Assembly (NCBI GenBank): GCA_016700175.1
Contig: CP065003.1
Coordinates: 4,350,001 to 4,414,000 of the forward strand
From: Acidobacteriota bacterium
GTDB taxonomy: Bacteria; Acidobacteriota; Blastocatellia; Pyrinomonadales; Pyrinomonadaceae
DNA: 64,000 nt
Reading direction: 5' to 3'
Position numbers and translations under genes: made by a program. Shown here one piece after another: positions 37,033 to 45,322 of the stretch (positions within the stretch are counted from its first letter, which is position 1; the number at the start of each line of letters is the position of its first letter). A model generated the notes under the pieces. That model was not told the origin of the DNA. It saw only the letters and a list, made by a program, of their open reading frames with translations, and did not search any database.

Positions 37033-37398
37033 TCGGAACCCGGAGCGCGAGCGACGGGCGTAACAGAGTACAGAGTACTGAGTACTGAGTACTGGGTGCT
37101 GGGTAGTGGGTAGTGGGTACAGAGTACAGAGTACAGAGTACAGAGTACTGAGTACTGGGTAGTGGGTACAGAGTACTGAGTACTGAGTACTGAGTGTCTG
37201 AACCCGGAGCGTGATCTGCCCCGAAGGGGCAACGGAGGGTAGCCCCGGGCAAGCCGCAGGCGCAGCCCTGGGTGGTGCGGGCATCCGTTTCAGAGCCGCG
37301 TTAGCGGCGACACATAACAAGCTGGAGAACGGCCGCAGATCGCGGCGCAAACCTACGCATACGCAACATTACGAAGTTTCTTGAGGAGCAATAATAAA
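37033..37398. repeat. REP elements and a 7-base tandem tract
   Basis: A REP copy lies at 37037-37059 (CCCGGAGCGCGAGCGACGGG). From about 37066 to 37197 the DNA repeats every seven bases with GTACTGA, GTACAGA, GTAGTGG and GTACTGG variants. REP-like hairpins follow at 37211-37270 and near 37291-37315. No second riboswitch was found before the receptor gene. Confidence 0.75.
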
Positions 37399-39756
37399 AT
37401 GAGACAGATCTTCATCGCGTTCGCGATTCTCGCCTTCGCAGCCGTCTGCGCCGCGCAGGCGAATTCCGACGTTTCCGGAACGGTAACGTTCCCGGACGAA
37501 TCCCCCGCGCCCGGCGCGACCGTCAGGCTCTCGGGTGTAGCAACTTCGCGAACTTACACCTCCGTCTCCGATGCGAACGGCAATTTCCGGTTCGATGGCG
37601 TCCCCACCGGACGATACGTCCTTTCCGCCGAATCCCGCGACGGTTCCGCGTCGGCCGCGCGACTGATCGAGATCGGGCCCGGATCGGTGCTGGACGAACC
37701 GCTCGCCCTCGAGAGAATTCCCTCCGTTCGCGAGGTCGTTGACGTCTCGATCGCGGCAAACACCGTCCAACCGATCTCAGAGGTCTCGAAGACCATCGAC
37801 GTGATCGGACCGAAGGAACTCGACTCGCGCAACGACGTCTCGGTCGTCGATACGCTCAAGACAGTCCCGGGCTTCCGCGTCCAGCAGCTCGGAGGATTCG
37901 GCTCCGTCGCGAACATCAAGACCCGGGGCCTTCAGGAACAGGCGACGTCGGTCCTGATCGAAGGGATGCGCTTCCGCGATCCTGCCGCGATCACGGGCGA
38001 CGCGTCTCCGTTCCTCGCCGATATAACCGGGCTCGGCATTGACCGGATCGAGGTCCTGCGCGGATCGGGAAGCTCGGTTTACGGAACCAATGCGATCGGA
38101 GGAGTTATCGATCTGAGGACGGCCGAACCGCGCGACGGATTTCACGGGAATTTCGCGACCGAGGCGGGCGGGCTCGGCTACAAGCGGGTGTCGGGCGGAC
38201 TGAACGGCGCGACAGGGAAGTTTTCGGCTGGCGGCAACTTCTCGCGCACGGTCGTCTCCGATGGGATCGACGGTGAGGACGATGTTGAAAACGACGGATT
38301 TCTGGGCCGCGCCGATTACCGGCCGTTCTCCGGCACGTCGTTCGGCGCAAAGCTGTTCCTGAACACCGCGAGGTTCCGCCTGAACACGAATCCGGACACG
38401 CTCGGCGACATCGGAACCGGGATCATCGACGCGCGTCCGGGAGTGAACTTCATTCCCGACGCGAACGATCCGGACAGCGCACAGGAGAACGATCTTCTGG
38501 GATTCCAGGCAAGGCTGGAGCACGTCCTCTCGCAGTCGCTCGTAGCGCGCGCTTCGTATCAGATCCTCGATACGGAAAGGGTCTCCGACAACGGCCCGCT
38601 GGGGCCCGGTTTCCAGCCGTTCGGAGGCGAAGAATCTAGCACCTTCGAAGGCAGGATCGACACGCTGAACGCGCGGATCGACTGGAGTCCCGGCCTGTTC
38701 CAGACCTTCTCGGCGGGATACGAGTTCGAATCGGAAGACTACGGGAACAGCGGGTTCGGGCCTTTTGCCGGAAGCGCTTTCTCCGCCCGATCCGGCCAGA
38801 GCAGCAACACGTTCTTCGTCCAGCATCTCGCGGGTTTCTTCGAATCGAGGCTCCAGTTGGCCGGCGGATTCCGGGCTCAGTTCTTCTCGGTCGGCGACAT
38901 TCGGTTCAGCGTTCAGAATGCTCCTTACGAGGGCATCTCGATCGACGATCCTCCAACGGCTTACACATTCGACGGCGCCGCCGCGTGGCACTTCGGCTCG
39001 ACCGGAACTAAGCTGCGCGCGCACGTCGGAAACGGATACCGCGTGCCATCGCTCTACGAGAGGCTTGGTACTTTCTACAGCTCGTTCTCGCAGGATTTTA
39101 CGGCGCTTGGTGACCCGACACTGAAACCCGAACGTTCGATCGCGTTTGACGCGGGCATCGACCAGGACCTTGCCGGCGAACGCGTGCGTATCTCCGCGAC
39201 CTATTTCTACACGAAAATGACCGACATCATAGGATTCGGAACACCTGTCCCGGACATCGGATCGACCCCGAGGCCGTTCGGAGGCTATCGCAACGAAGAA
39301 GGCGGTATCGCGCGCGGAGTCGAGCTTTCGGCTCGGGCGCAGCCGTTCCGTTCAACATACCTTTTCGCTTCGTACACATATACGAACAGCGATCAGCTTA
39401 TGCCTGAGGTCGCCGGAAGCGGAGTCATTTCGACCCTCGGAATACCGGAAAGCCAGTTCACGTTTGTCGGGGTGCAGGAGGTCGCAAAGAACCTGACGTT
39501 CAGTCTTGACCTGAACATCACGAGCAGTTACCTTGCGCCGATCTTCAGCACGATGGACTTCAGCTCTGTGATCTACCGGTTCGATGGAAACCGCCGCGGA
39601 GACGTTTCAGCGGTGTACCGCGTTCCCGTCTTCAACGAAAGGGCGAGTCTGCGCCTCAGCGGTACCATCCAGAACCTTTTCGGCCAGGATTACTTCGAGA
39701 ACGGATTCAGGACCGAAGGGAGGATCGCCCGCGCGGGAGCGGGAATCGAGTTTTGA
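37399..39756 (+). CDS. TonB-dependent outer-membrane receptor (BtuB-like)
   Basis: 785 residues from the ATG preceded by GAGGAG; a TTG at 37381 is less likely. A signal peptide ends near CAAQ. A CarboxypepD_reg-like beta domain (about 25-105) is followed by the plug domain (GPKELDSRNDVSVVDTLKTV, IKTRGLQ, IDRIEVLRGSGSSVYG) and a long beta barrel ending in the aromatic-terminated GIEF, the normal signal for outer-membrane insertion. It imports a large ligand using TonB energy. The adjacent riboswitch-controlled ABC transporter suggests cobalamin. Whether it is on the same transcript is unclear because 366 bases of repeats intervene. Confidence 0.9.
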   Translation: MRQIFIAFAILAFAAVCAAQANSDVSGTVTFPDESPAPGATVRLSGVATSRTYTSVSDANGNFRFDGVPTGRYVLSAESRDGSASAARLIEIGPGSVLDEPLALERIPSVREVVDVSIAANTVQPISEVSKTIDVIGPKELDSRNDVSVVDTLKTVPGFRVQQLGGFGSVANIKTRGLQEQATSVLIEGMRFRDPAAITGDASPFLADITGLGIDRIEVLRGSGSSVYGTNAIGGVIDLRTAEPRDGFHGNFATEAGGLGYKRVSGGLNGATGKFSAGGNFSRTVVSDGIDGEDDVENDGFLGRADYRPFSGTSFGAKLFLNTARFRLNTNPDTLGDIGTGIIDARPGVNFIPDANDPDSAQENDLLGFQARLEHVLSQSLVARASYQILDTERVSDNGPLGPGFQPFGGEESSTFEGRIDTLNARIDWSPGLFQTFSAGYEFESEDYGNSGFGPFAGSAFSARSGQSSNTFFVQHLAGFFESRLQLAGGFRAQFFSVGDIRFSVQNAPYEGISIDDPPTAYTFDGAAAWHFGSTGTKLRAHVGNGYRVPSLYERLGTFYSSFSQDFTALGDPTLKPERSIAFDAGIDQDLAGERVRISATYFYTKMTDIIGFGTPVPDIGSTPRPFGGYRNEEGGIARGVELSARAQPFRSTYLFASYTYTNSDQLMPEVAGSGVISTLGIPESQFTFVGVQEVAKNLTFSLDLNITSSYLAPIFSTMDFSSVIYRFDGNRRGDVSAVYRVPVFNERASLRLSGTIQNLFGQDYFENGFRTEGRIARAGAGIEF

Positions 39757-39790
39757 CGCCATTTTCTCGGGCTTTGCGCATTCGCCGTGC

Positions 39791-39796
39791 TATAAT
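39791..39796 (+). promoter_or_regulatory. Possible -10 box
   Basis: A perfect TATAAT lies 27 bases before the ATG at 39824, but no -35 box stands 16-18 bases upstream. The promoter is therefore tentative. Confidence 0.35.
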
Positions 39797-39823
39797 CGCC
39801 GAAAAAGTTTGGCGGTGAGTATT

Positions 39824-40330
39824 ATGAGAATGTTGCAATCAGGCGTCTGCGCGGCATTTCTTCTTTGTTTGGCTGCAGCGGTTTCTGGACAGACCAAGAC
39901 CGTCACCAATGCCGACCTCGAGAAGTACCGCGAGAAAAGGGTCGCGGCGGAGAAAGACCTAAGAGAGAACTACGAAGAGCTTGGATTTGCTTCGCCGGAA
40001 GAAAGGGCCCAAAGGATCGAGGAGTACCGGCGGCAGAAAGCCGAGCTTGTTGACGAGCTCCGCGAACGGGACCGTGTGGTGGTCGTCCAGGACGATGATC
40101 TGTACCAGGGTCCGCAGGTGATGTTCCCGTATCCCAACCCGAACTTTGTGGATTACGGCGGCCGGATCGCGCCCTCCTATTTCTACTACAGGTTTTACTA
40201 TCCCTACGGCAACAAACGATACAATCGGTATCCCCGCGGGTACACGAGGTATGGAAGGGACACCTTCCGTCCCGGACAATTCCGCACCCTCCGGCGCCTC
40301 CTGAGGGAAGCTAGACGAGGGAGGCCGTAG
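39824..40330 (+). CDS. Exported Tyr/Arg-rich small protein
   Basis: 168 residues from the ATG at 39824 with GGTGAG upstream; the frame is open far back into the receptor gene but that is overlap only. A signal peptide ends near VSGQ. A coiled-coil-like Glu/Lys/Arg helix (about 25-80) is followed by a C-terminal half with many Tyr, Arg and Gly residues, including YRFYYPYGNKRYNRYPRGY. The basic aromatic tail could bind polysaccharide or nucleic acid, but this is a guess. No family is recognised. Confidence 0.6.
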   Translation: MRMLQSGVCAAFLLCLAAAVSGQTKTVTNADLEKYREKRVAAEKDLRENYEELGFASPEERAQRIEEYRRQKAELVDELRERDRVVVVQDDDLYQGPQVMFPYPNPNFVDYGGRIAPSYFYYRFYYPYGNKRYNRYPRGYTRYGRDTFRPGQFRTLRRLLREARRGRP

Positions 40331-40341
40331 GGCTCCAACTT

Positions 40342-40389
40342 CAAGGTTCAAAGTTCAAGGTTCAAAGTTCAAGGTTCAAAGTTCAAGGG
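40342..40389. repeat. 7-base tandem repeat (GTTCAAA/GTTCAAG)
   Basis: Alternating GTTCAAA and GTTCAAG units run head to tail just after the previous gene. The same unit occurs in fewer copies near 31985 and within the 67-base repeat region. Confidence 0.8.
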
Positions 40390-40503
40390 TGAAGAATCCT
40401 GGGCAAGGAGCATGGAGCATGGAGCAGGGAACAAGTATCAGAGACCGGAGCTTAAATCTAAGAAAGAACTTGACAGATGATCAGCAACGACCATCATCGT
40501 TTT

Positions 40504-40629
40504 GGTCAATGGTCAATGGTCAATGGTCAATGGTCAATGGTCAATGGTCAATGGTCAATGGTCAATGGTCAATGGTCAATGGTCAATGGTCAATGGTCAA
40601 TGGTCAATGCTCAATGGTCAATGGTCAAT
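40504..40629. repeat. 18-copy heptamer array GGTCAAT before gatB
   Basis: Eighteen units of GGTCAAT, all but one perfect (one reads GCTCAAT), end eight bases before the gatB start codon. Each unit carries an ATG across its junction with the next, so all three frames contain in-array starts. Seven is not a multiple of three, so each added unit shifts the frame of anything translated through the array. Confidence 0.95.
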
Positions 40630-40637
40630 GACGAGTT

Positions 40638-42116
40638 ATGAGCGAACTGGATAACGGCTGGGAGGCGGTGATCGGGATGGAGGTCCACGCCCAGTTGGCC
40701 ACCGAGACGAAGATCTTTTGCGGATGCGCGGCGAACTTCGGCGACGAGCCGAATTCGAACACCTGTCCGGTCTGCCTGGGGCTTCCCGGCGCGCTTCCGG
40801 TTCTGAACCGGCGAGCGGTCGAGCTGGGTGCCCGCGCCGCGCTCGCGCTCGGCCTGACGATCAACGAGACCTCGATCTTCGCTCGCAAGAACTACTTTTA
40901 CCCGGATCTTCCGAAGGGATACCAGATCTCGCAGTACGACCGGCCATTCTCTTCCGACGGCACGCTTACGATAATGACCTCCGAACGCGACGAGGGCGGC
41001 CACGCCCGCGACTGGAAGCCTATGACGATCGGGATCGTCCGGCTCCACCTGGAGGAAGACGCCGGCAAGAACGTCCACGAAGGCCTTCCCGAAACCGACA
41101 AGTATTCGTATGTCGATCTCAACCGAGCCGGGACTCCCCTGGCTGAGATCGTCACCGCGCCGGATTTCCGCACCTCCTGGCAGGCGTACGATTACGTCAA
41201 CCACGTGCGCCGGGTGCTGCAGTGGGTCGGCGCGTCGGACGCCGATATGGAGAAGGGAAATCTGCGGTGCGAGGCGAACGTATCGGTGAGGAAGAAGGGC
41301 GAAGAGGAATTCCGCAACAAGGTCGAGCTGAAGAACCTGAACTCCGTGCGGTTCATGCAGAAAGCGATCGAGTTCGAGATCGAACGCCAGATCCGCGCTC
41401 ACGAAGCCGGCGAAGAAGTGTTTCAGGAGACGCGGCTCTGGGACGAAAAGAACTCCGAAACGCGTGTGATGCGGTCCAAAGAGGACGCGCACGATTATCG
41501 GTACTTTCCGGAACCGGACCTTCAGCCGCTCAGGGTGTCGGGCGAATTCGTCGAGAAGACCCGGGCAGAGATGCCCGAGCTTCCGGACTCGATGGTCACA
41601 AGGTTCATGTCCGAATACGGCCTCGGATTTTCCGATGCGTCGCAATTGGTTTCCGACAAGGGCCTTGCCGAATACTACGAATCCGCCGCGAGGGCCTCGG
41701 GCGATCCGAGAGCGGCGGCAAACTGGATTCAGGCCGAACTGCTCCGCGAGCTTAACAATTCGGGAAAGTCGGCGGCCGAATCTCCGGTGACTGCTGAAGG
41801 GCTGGCGGAATTGATCAAGTTCATCGATTCGGGAAAGATCAGCGGAAAGCAGGCGAAGGAAGTGCTTCCCGAAATGTTCGAAACGGGCAGATCGGCTAAA
41901 GAGATAATAAGCGAAAAAGGGATGGAGCAGGTCTCAGACCGCGGCGCGATCGAAAAGATCGTTGACGAGGTGCTTGAGGCCAACCCCGAACAGGCGGAAG
42001 CCATGTTCGGAGGTAACGACAGACTGATCGGATTTTTCGTCGGGCAAGTGATGAAGGAATCACAGGGCAAGGCGAATCCGCAGATGGTTAACGAGATCCT
42101 CAGGTCGAAGATGTGA
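40638..42116 (+). CDS. gatB: Aspartyl/glutamyl-tRNA amidotransferase subunit B
   Basis: 492 residues, normal length. Starts with WEAVIGMEVHAQL and contains TKIFCGC, the zinc-site Cys pattern of NTCPVCLGLPG, and the family segments DLPKGYQISQYD, LNRAGTPL and RYFPEPDL. The C-terminal tail domain (about 330-492) is the YqeY-like tRNA-binding part. With GatA and GatC it converts misacylated Glu-tRNA(Gln) or Asp-tRNA(Asn). gatA and gatC are not in view. The ribosome binding site is weak (GACGAG), because the heptamer array occupies the leader. Confidence 0.97.
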   Translation: MSELDNGWEAVIGMEVHAQLATETKIFCGCAANFGDEPNSNTCPVCLGLPGALPVLNRRAVELGARAALALGLTINETSIFARKNYFYPDLPKGYQISQYDRPFSSDGTLTIMTSERDEGGHARDWKPMTIGIVRLHLEEDAGKNVHEGLPETDKYSYVDLNRAGTPLAEIVTAPDFRTSWQAYDYVNHVRRVLQWVGASDADMEKGNLRCEANVSVRKKGEEEFRNKVELKNLNSVRFMQKAIEFEIERQIRAHEAGEEVFQETRLWDEKNSETRVMRSKEDAHDYRYFPEPDLQPLRVSGEFVEKTRAEMPELPDSMVTRFMSEYGLGFSDASQLVSDKGLAEYYESAARASGDPRAAANWIQAELLRELNNSGKSAAESPVTAEGLAELIKFIDSGKISGKQAKEVLPEMFETGRSAKEIISEKGMEQVSDRGAIEKIVDEVLEANPEQAEAMFGGNDRLIGFFVGQVMKESQGKANPQMVNEILRSKM

Positions 42117-42192
42117 TTGCAATCCCGGGTTCGCCCTTCAAGACGGCGGATGCGGCAATGTGTCCCTAAGACGGGTCACACAAGGAGGTATT

Positions 42193-43125
42193 ATGAAGAA
42201 GTTCCTTATCCTGACGACGGTTTTGCTGGCTTGCACTTCTCTAACATACGGCCAACAGGACACTCCCTATCCGCAAAGAACGCCGAATCCTCTCTATCCT
42301 GGCGATCAGACTGAAGACGCGGTGCGGCGTAGCGAGGACCTGAAGAGAAGGTCCGACGCGCTTCGGATGACCCAGAACCTTCCTCCCGAAGTTCCTGACG
42401 CCCAAAGGAAGGAATTCGCGGCGACGATCGAACCTCTGTACCGCGAATCGACGGAAGAGGAGCGTGCTTTCATGGCGGTTTCGGATGAAGACAAGGCGGG
42501 ATACGAACGCTTCGCAGGGAAGAAGGATTCGGGTCTCGTACTGCTCGTCGAGGACAGGGGCTGCGCCGACAACGCCAAAGTCGTAAGCGCTTCTGTCGAT
42601 TGCTCCAGGTACTCAATGCCCGGGGCAGGGTCCGGTTATTCATTCCGCTTCGGCGACTACCGTATGCATCACATCGCAGACATAGTCTTCAAGAAGGGGA
42701 ATTTTGAGGCGCTCGGGGTGCTGAATCACGGGATTATCGTCGACCTTGGTGATGTCCCGTTCGAATCGATCACCGAGAAGTCGGACGGAGTGGCTTATCT
42801 CGCCAAAATCAAGCCATCGAAGGACTTTCAGGAGGCGGCGGTGCTCGCTGACAAGCTGACGAAGGGCATCAAGGAAAATGGAAGGACCTACGCTAGCATT
42901 CTTCCGGTCAAGGAGAATTCCACTTATGTGATCAGGTCCATAGCCTATGAGGGCGAAGCACTGCGCAAGGTCGCCGGAATCGTTTATAACGAGCTCGATC
43001 TCGACAAGAGGCGGGATGTCCTGATCGCGTTCAGGGTCTTGCGGCTCGCCGACGGCAGCGCCACGATAGTCTGGAAGGAACTTGATGACAGCAAGGCGCC
43101 AAAACTGAAGCCCGATAAGAAATAG
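42193..43125 (+). CDS. Exported protein of unknown function, paralogue A
   Basis: 310 residues behind AAGGAGG four bases before ATG. A signal peptide ends near TYGQ. The N-terminal half is charged and helical with a segment of Arg and Glu (about 40-90). The C-terminal half includes STYVIRSIAYEGEAL and ends in a strand pair with ATIVWKEL. The second half resembles that of the next gene (RSIAYRGE and TIVWKVL), so the two are tandem paralogues. A cysteine pair near 130-145 might be disulfide-linked. No family is recognised. Confidence 0.7.
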   Translation: MKKFLILTTVLLACTSLTYGQQDTPYPQRTPNPLYPGDQTEDAVRRSEDLKRRSDALRMTQNLPPEVPDAQRKEFAATIEPLYRESTEEERAFMAVSDEDKAGYERFAGKKDSGLVLLVEDRGCADNAKVVSASVDCSRYSMPGAGSGYSFRFGDYRMHHIADIVFKKGNFEALGVLNHGIIVDLGDVPFESITEKSDGVAYLAKIKPSKDFQEAAVLADKLTKGIKENGRTYASILPVKENSTYVIRSIAYEGEALRKVAGIVYNELDLDKRRDVLIAFRVLRLADGSATIVWKELDDSKAPKLKPDKK

Positions 43126-43140
43126 ACAAGGAGTACCGGG

Positions 43141-44073
43141 ATGAAAAAGAGACTTGCCAGTTGTGCGATCGTCTTGGCCGTTGTCGGTCTCTGTACGGTC
43201 GGGATCGTCGCGCAGAATCCTCCCTCGAGGCCTGATCGGCCCACCCAGTCGGACATCGTCAAAGACAATCTCGAGCGCAGAATGAATACGATGCGCAATC
43301 TCGACGCCCTTGCCCGAAGACAGGCGGAGATCGAACGGCGCGAGGAGCTGAAGACCAGGTACTTCAGACCTGAATTGTCGGATGAACTTCGTGAGCGGAT
43401 GGAAGTGGCTCCCGATGTGCTTCAGGCATACGGCGATCTTCTGAGCCGGCCGGACACGGGAGCGATTCGGCTCGTTCCGCAAGGGGACTGTACGCGAATC
43501 GAAAGGCTTTCTAAGGCGACCGAGTGCTACCAGGAGAATGCCAACATCCGGGAGTACGCCAATGCTTTCTCTTTCAGGGAGAAATTGCACACGTTGTTCG
43601 GAAGGTCGGATATAGGGATCACCAGCAAGTACTTTGTCGGCGGCCGCCATTCCGTACAGACGATGATCGTGGATCTCGGACAGATGGAGCTTTCGGCCGT
43701 TGACCGGGACTCGGCGGAGATCAGCTTTCTCTTCAGTTTCGTGCCCGAGGCGAGCTCGAAGGGGATGGACGCTCAGTTCGACGATCTGAAGAACGGAATG
43801 ACCGTCGCCAGCTTTGAGAACGGGGCTGTCGGCAGGACCCGAAACTACTCGAAAGTGGCGAAGATCGAACCTGGCCATGTATATGCTTTCCGCTCGATCG
43901 CCTACCGCGGAGAGACGACTGAACCTCTTGAGAAGGACGCGGATGTAGTGGTCGTCTTCAAGGTCGTTGACAGGGAAGAGGACGGCGACACGACGATAGT
44001 CTGGAAGGTGCTTTCGCGAAAGCCAGGGATGGTGATGAAGATGTCGGAGGAGCCAGCCGCGAATGGATTATAG
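43141..44073 (+). CDS. Exported protein of unknown function, paralogue B
   Basis: 310 residues with an AAGGAG site and a start 15 bases after paralogue A. A signal peptide ends near GIVAQ. An Arg/Glu-rich helix (about 35-75) is followed by a mixed alpha/beta part with two cysteines (GDCTR and TECYQ) and the shared RSIAYRGE and DTTIVWKVL segments. Its last codons overlap the start of the short-chain dehydrogenase gene by 11 bases, so all three are one operon. Confidence 0.7.
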   Translation: MKKRLASCAIVLAVVGLCTVGIVAQNPPSRPDRPTQSDIVKDNLERRMNTMRNLDALARRQAEIERREELKTRYFRPELSDELRERMEVAPDVLQAYGDLLSRPDTGAIRLVPQGDCTRIERLSKATECYQENANIREYANAFSFREKLHTLFGRSDIGITSKYFVGGRHSVQTMIVDLGQMELSAVDRDSAEISFLFSFVPEASSKGMDAQFDDLKNGMTVASFENGAVGRTRNYSKVAKIEPGHVYAFRSIAYRGETTEPLEKDADVVVVFKVVDREEDGDTTIVWKVLSRKPGMVMKMSEEPAANGL

Positions 44074-44770
44074 GACAGCCGTCATTACTGGCGGCACGAA
44101 GGGGATCGGACGCGCGGTCGCCGAAGCGTTGCTTCTACGTGGCCTGCGCGTCTTTATTTGCGCGAGAAACAAGGCCGAGATCAGTGAAGCGGTCCGCGAA
44201 CTCTCGGAGAAAGGAAGTGTCGCCGGCGAGGTATGCGATGTGCGCAGTGAGGAACAGGTCCGGATGATGCTCGAAGAATGCGTTCGGGTCTTCGGAGGCG
44301 TCGATGTTCTCGTGAACAACGCAGGCGTAGGTGTGTTCGGTCAGACCGTCGAGGAGATGTCGCCTGCGGATTTCAGGAAGATCGTGGAGACGAATCTGCT
44401 GGGGGTTTACTACGCCTGTCATTTCGCGATACCCCTGATGAAGGACCGAGGCGGTTACATCATCAACATATCGTCGCTCGCAGGTCAAAACGCCCATCCG
44501 AAAATGGCCGCCTACAATGCCTCGAAGTTCGGGCTCAACGGTTTCACGGAAGCATTAATGCAGGAGGTCCGCCACGAAGGGATCAAGGTCAGCTATATTT
44601 GCCCCGGCTCCGTGAACACGGAATTCGGGGGCGACGAGGTTTCGGCCGAGAAGGCCTGGCAGCTGCAGGGTGCGGACATCGCGAAGGCGGTCGTGGATCT
44701 GCTCGATTTTGCTCCGAACGCGCTCCCCAGCAAGATCGAGATCCGGCCGAGCAAGCCGCCGAAGAAGTGA
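44063..44770 (+). CDS. Short-chain dehydrogenase/reductase
   Basis: 235 residues. The cofactor motif TGGTKGIG near the N-terminus, NNAG around residue 87, the catalytic Ser of ISSLAG and Y-N-A-S-K identify a classical SDR, closest in plan to 3-oxoacyl-ACP-reductase-like enzymes. The KGIG loop with an Arg in the next strand (ICARNK) favours NADPH. The start overlaps the previous gene by 11 bases. Substrate is unknown. Confidence 0.85.
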   Translation: MDYRTAVITGGTKGIGRAVAEALLLRGLRVFICARNKAEISEAVRELSEKGSVAGEVCDVRSEEQVRMMLEECVRVFGGVDVLVNNAGVGVFGQTVEEMSPADFRKIVETNLLGVYYACHFAIPLMKDRGGYIINISSLAGQNAHPKMAAYNASKFGLNGFTEALMQEVRHEGIKVSYICPGSVNTEFGGDEVSAEKAWQLQGADIAKAVVDLLDFAPNALPSKIEIRPSKPPKK

Positions 44771-45322
44771 GCCGTTTATCCGGCGCACTTGTGCGCGGGA
44801 CAAGCAATGAGCCGTTTAGCGACGGGCACAACAAACGCCAACCTAAAGACAACCGCGTAGCGGTCATGTGCATTTAGCCGTGGGTAAGCCCGAAGGGCGC
44901 AACCCACGGTCCAGTCGGCCCCAAGATCAACAAGCCGCGTAGCGGCGACATGACCTGAAAAGAACAATTAGGTCAGAACCCGGAGCGCGAGCGACGGGCA
45001 TAGCAATCAGAACCCGGAGCGCAAGCGACGGGCACAACAAATGCCAGCCTAAGGACGACCCTGTAGCGGTCGCGTGCATTTAGCGGTGGGTAAGCCCGCA
45101 GGGCGCAACCCGCGGTCAAGGCGGCCCCAGGATCTACAAGCCGCGTAGCGGCGACATGAATCGACAATCGAGATTCCGTCAAGCCGAATCGAAACGACAG
45201 GCCGGCACGATTCTCGACCTCCAGATCCCATTCGCTTCGCTCAATGCGGGCGGGCCGCCCGCGCTCCAATCAAAACCAGCCAACTCTGCCAACTGGGTCA
45301 ACTCAGCCAACCCGCCAAACTC
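44771..45322. repeat. REP-like hairpin cluster and 9-base tract
   Basis: REP copies at 44977-44999 and 45010-45033 carry CCCGGAGCG with the GCGACGGGC end. Two copies of a larger unit (about 44857-44965 and 45060-45165) share GTGGGTAAGCCCG with its pairing arm and CAAGCCGCGTAGCGGCGACATG. A degenerate 9-base tract (CCAACTCTG-like) runs 45279-45318 up to the end of cheA. No gene is supported. Confidence 0.7.

Noticed and set aside
36310..37350. Long minus-strand frame over the ATPase gene and heptamers
   Set aside because: It is antisense to a gene with all ABC motifs, and its N-terminal part is built from repeats.
37033..37398. Second cobalamin riboswitch before the TonB-dependent receptor
   Set aside because: No B12 box or conserved core was found; the gap holds REP elements and heptamers.
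37777..39024. Long minus-strand frame inside the receptor gene
   Set aside because: It is antisense to a clear TonB-dependent receptor; the composition is an artefact of GC-rich codon use.
40389..40631. Open frame reading through the GGTCAAT heptamers
   Set aside because: It is a product of the repeat, which lacks stops in this frame. It has no ribosome binding site and no protein-like composition.
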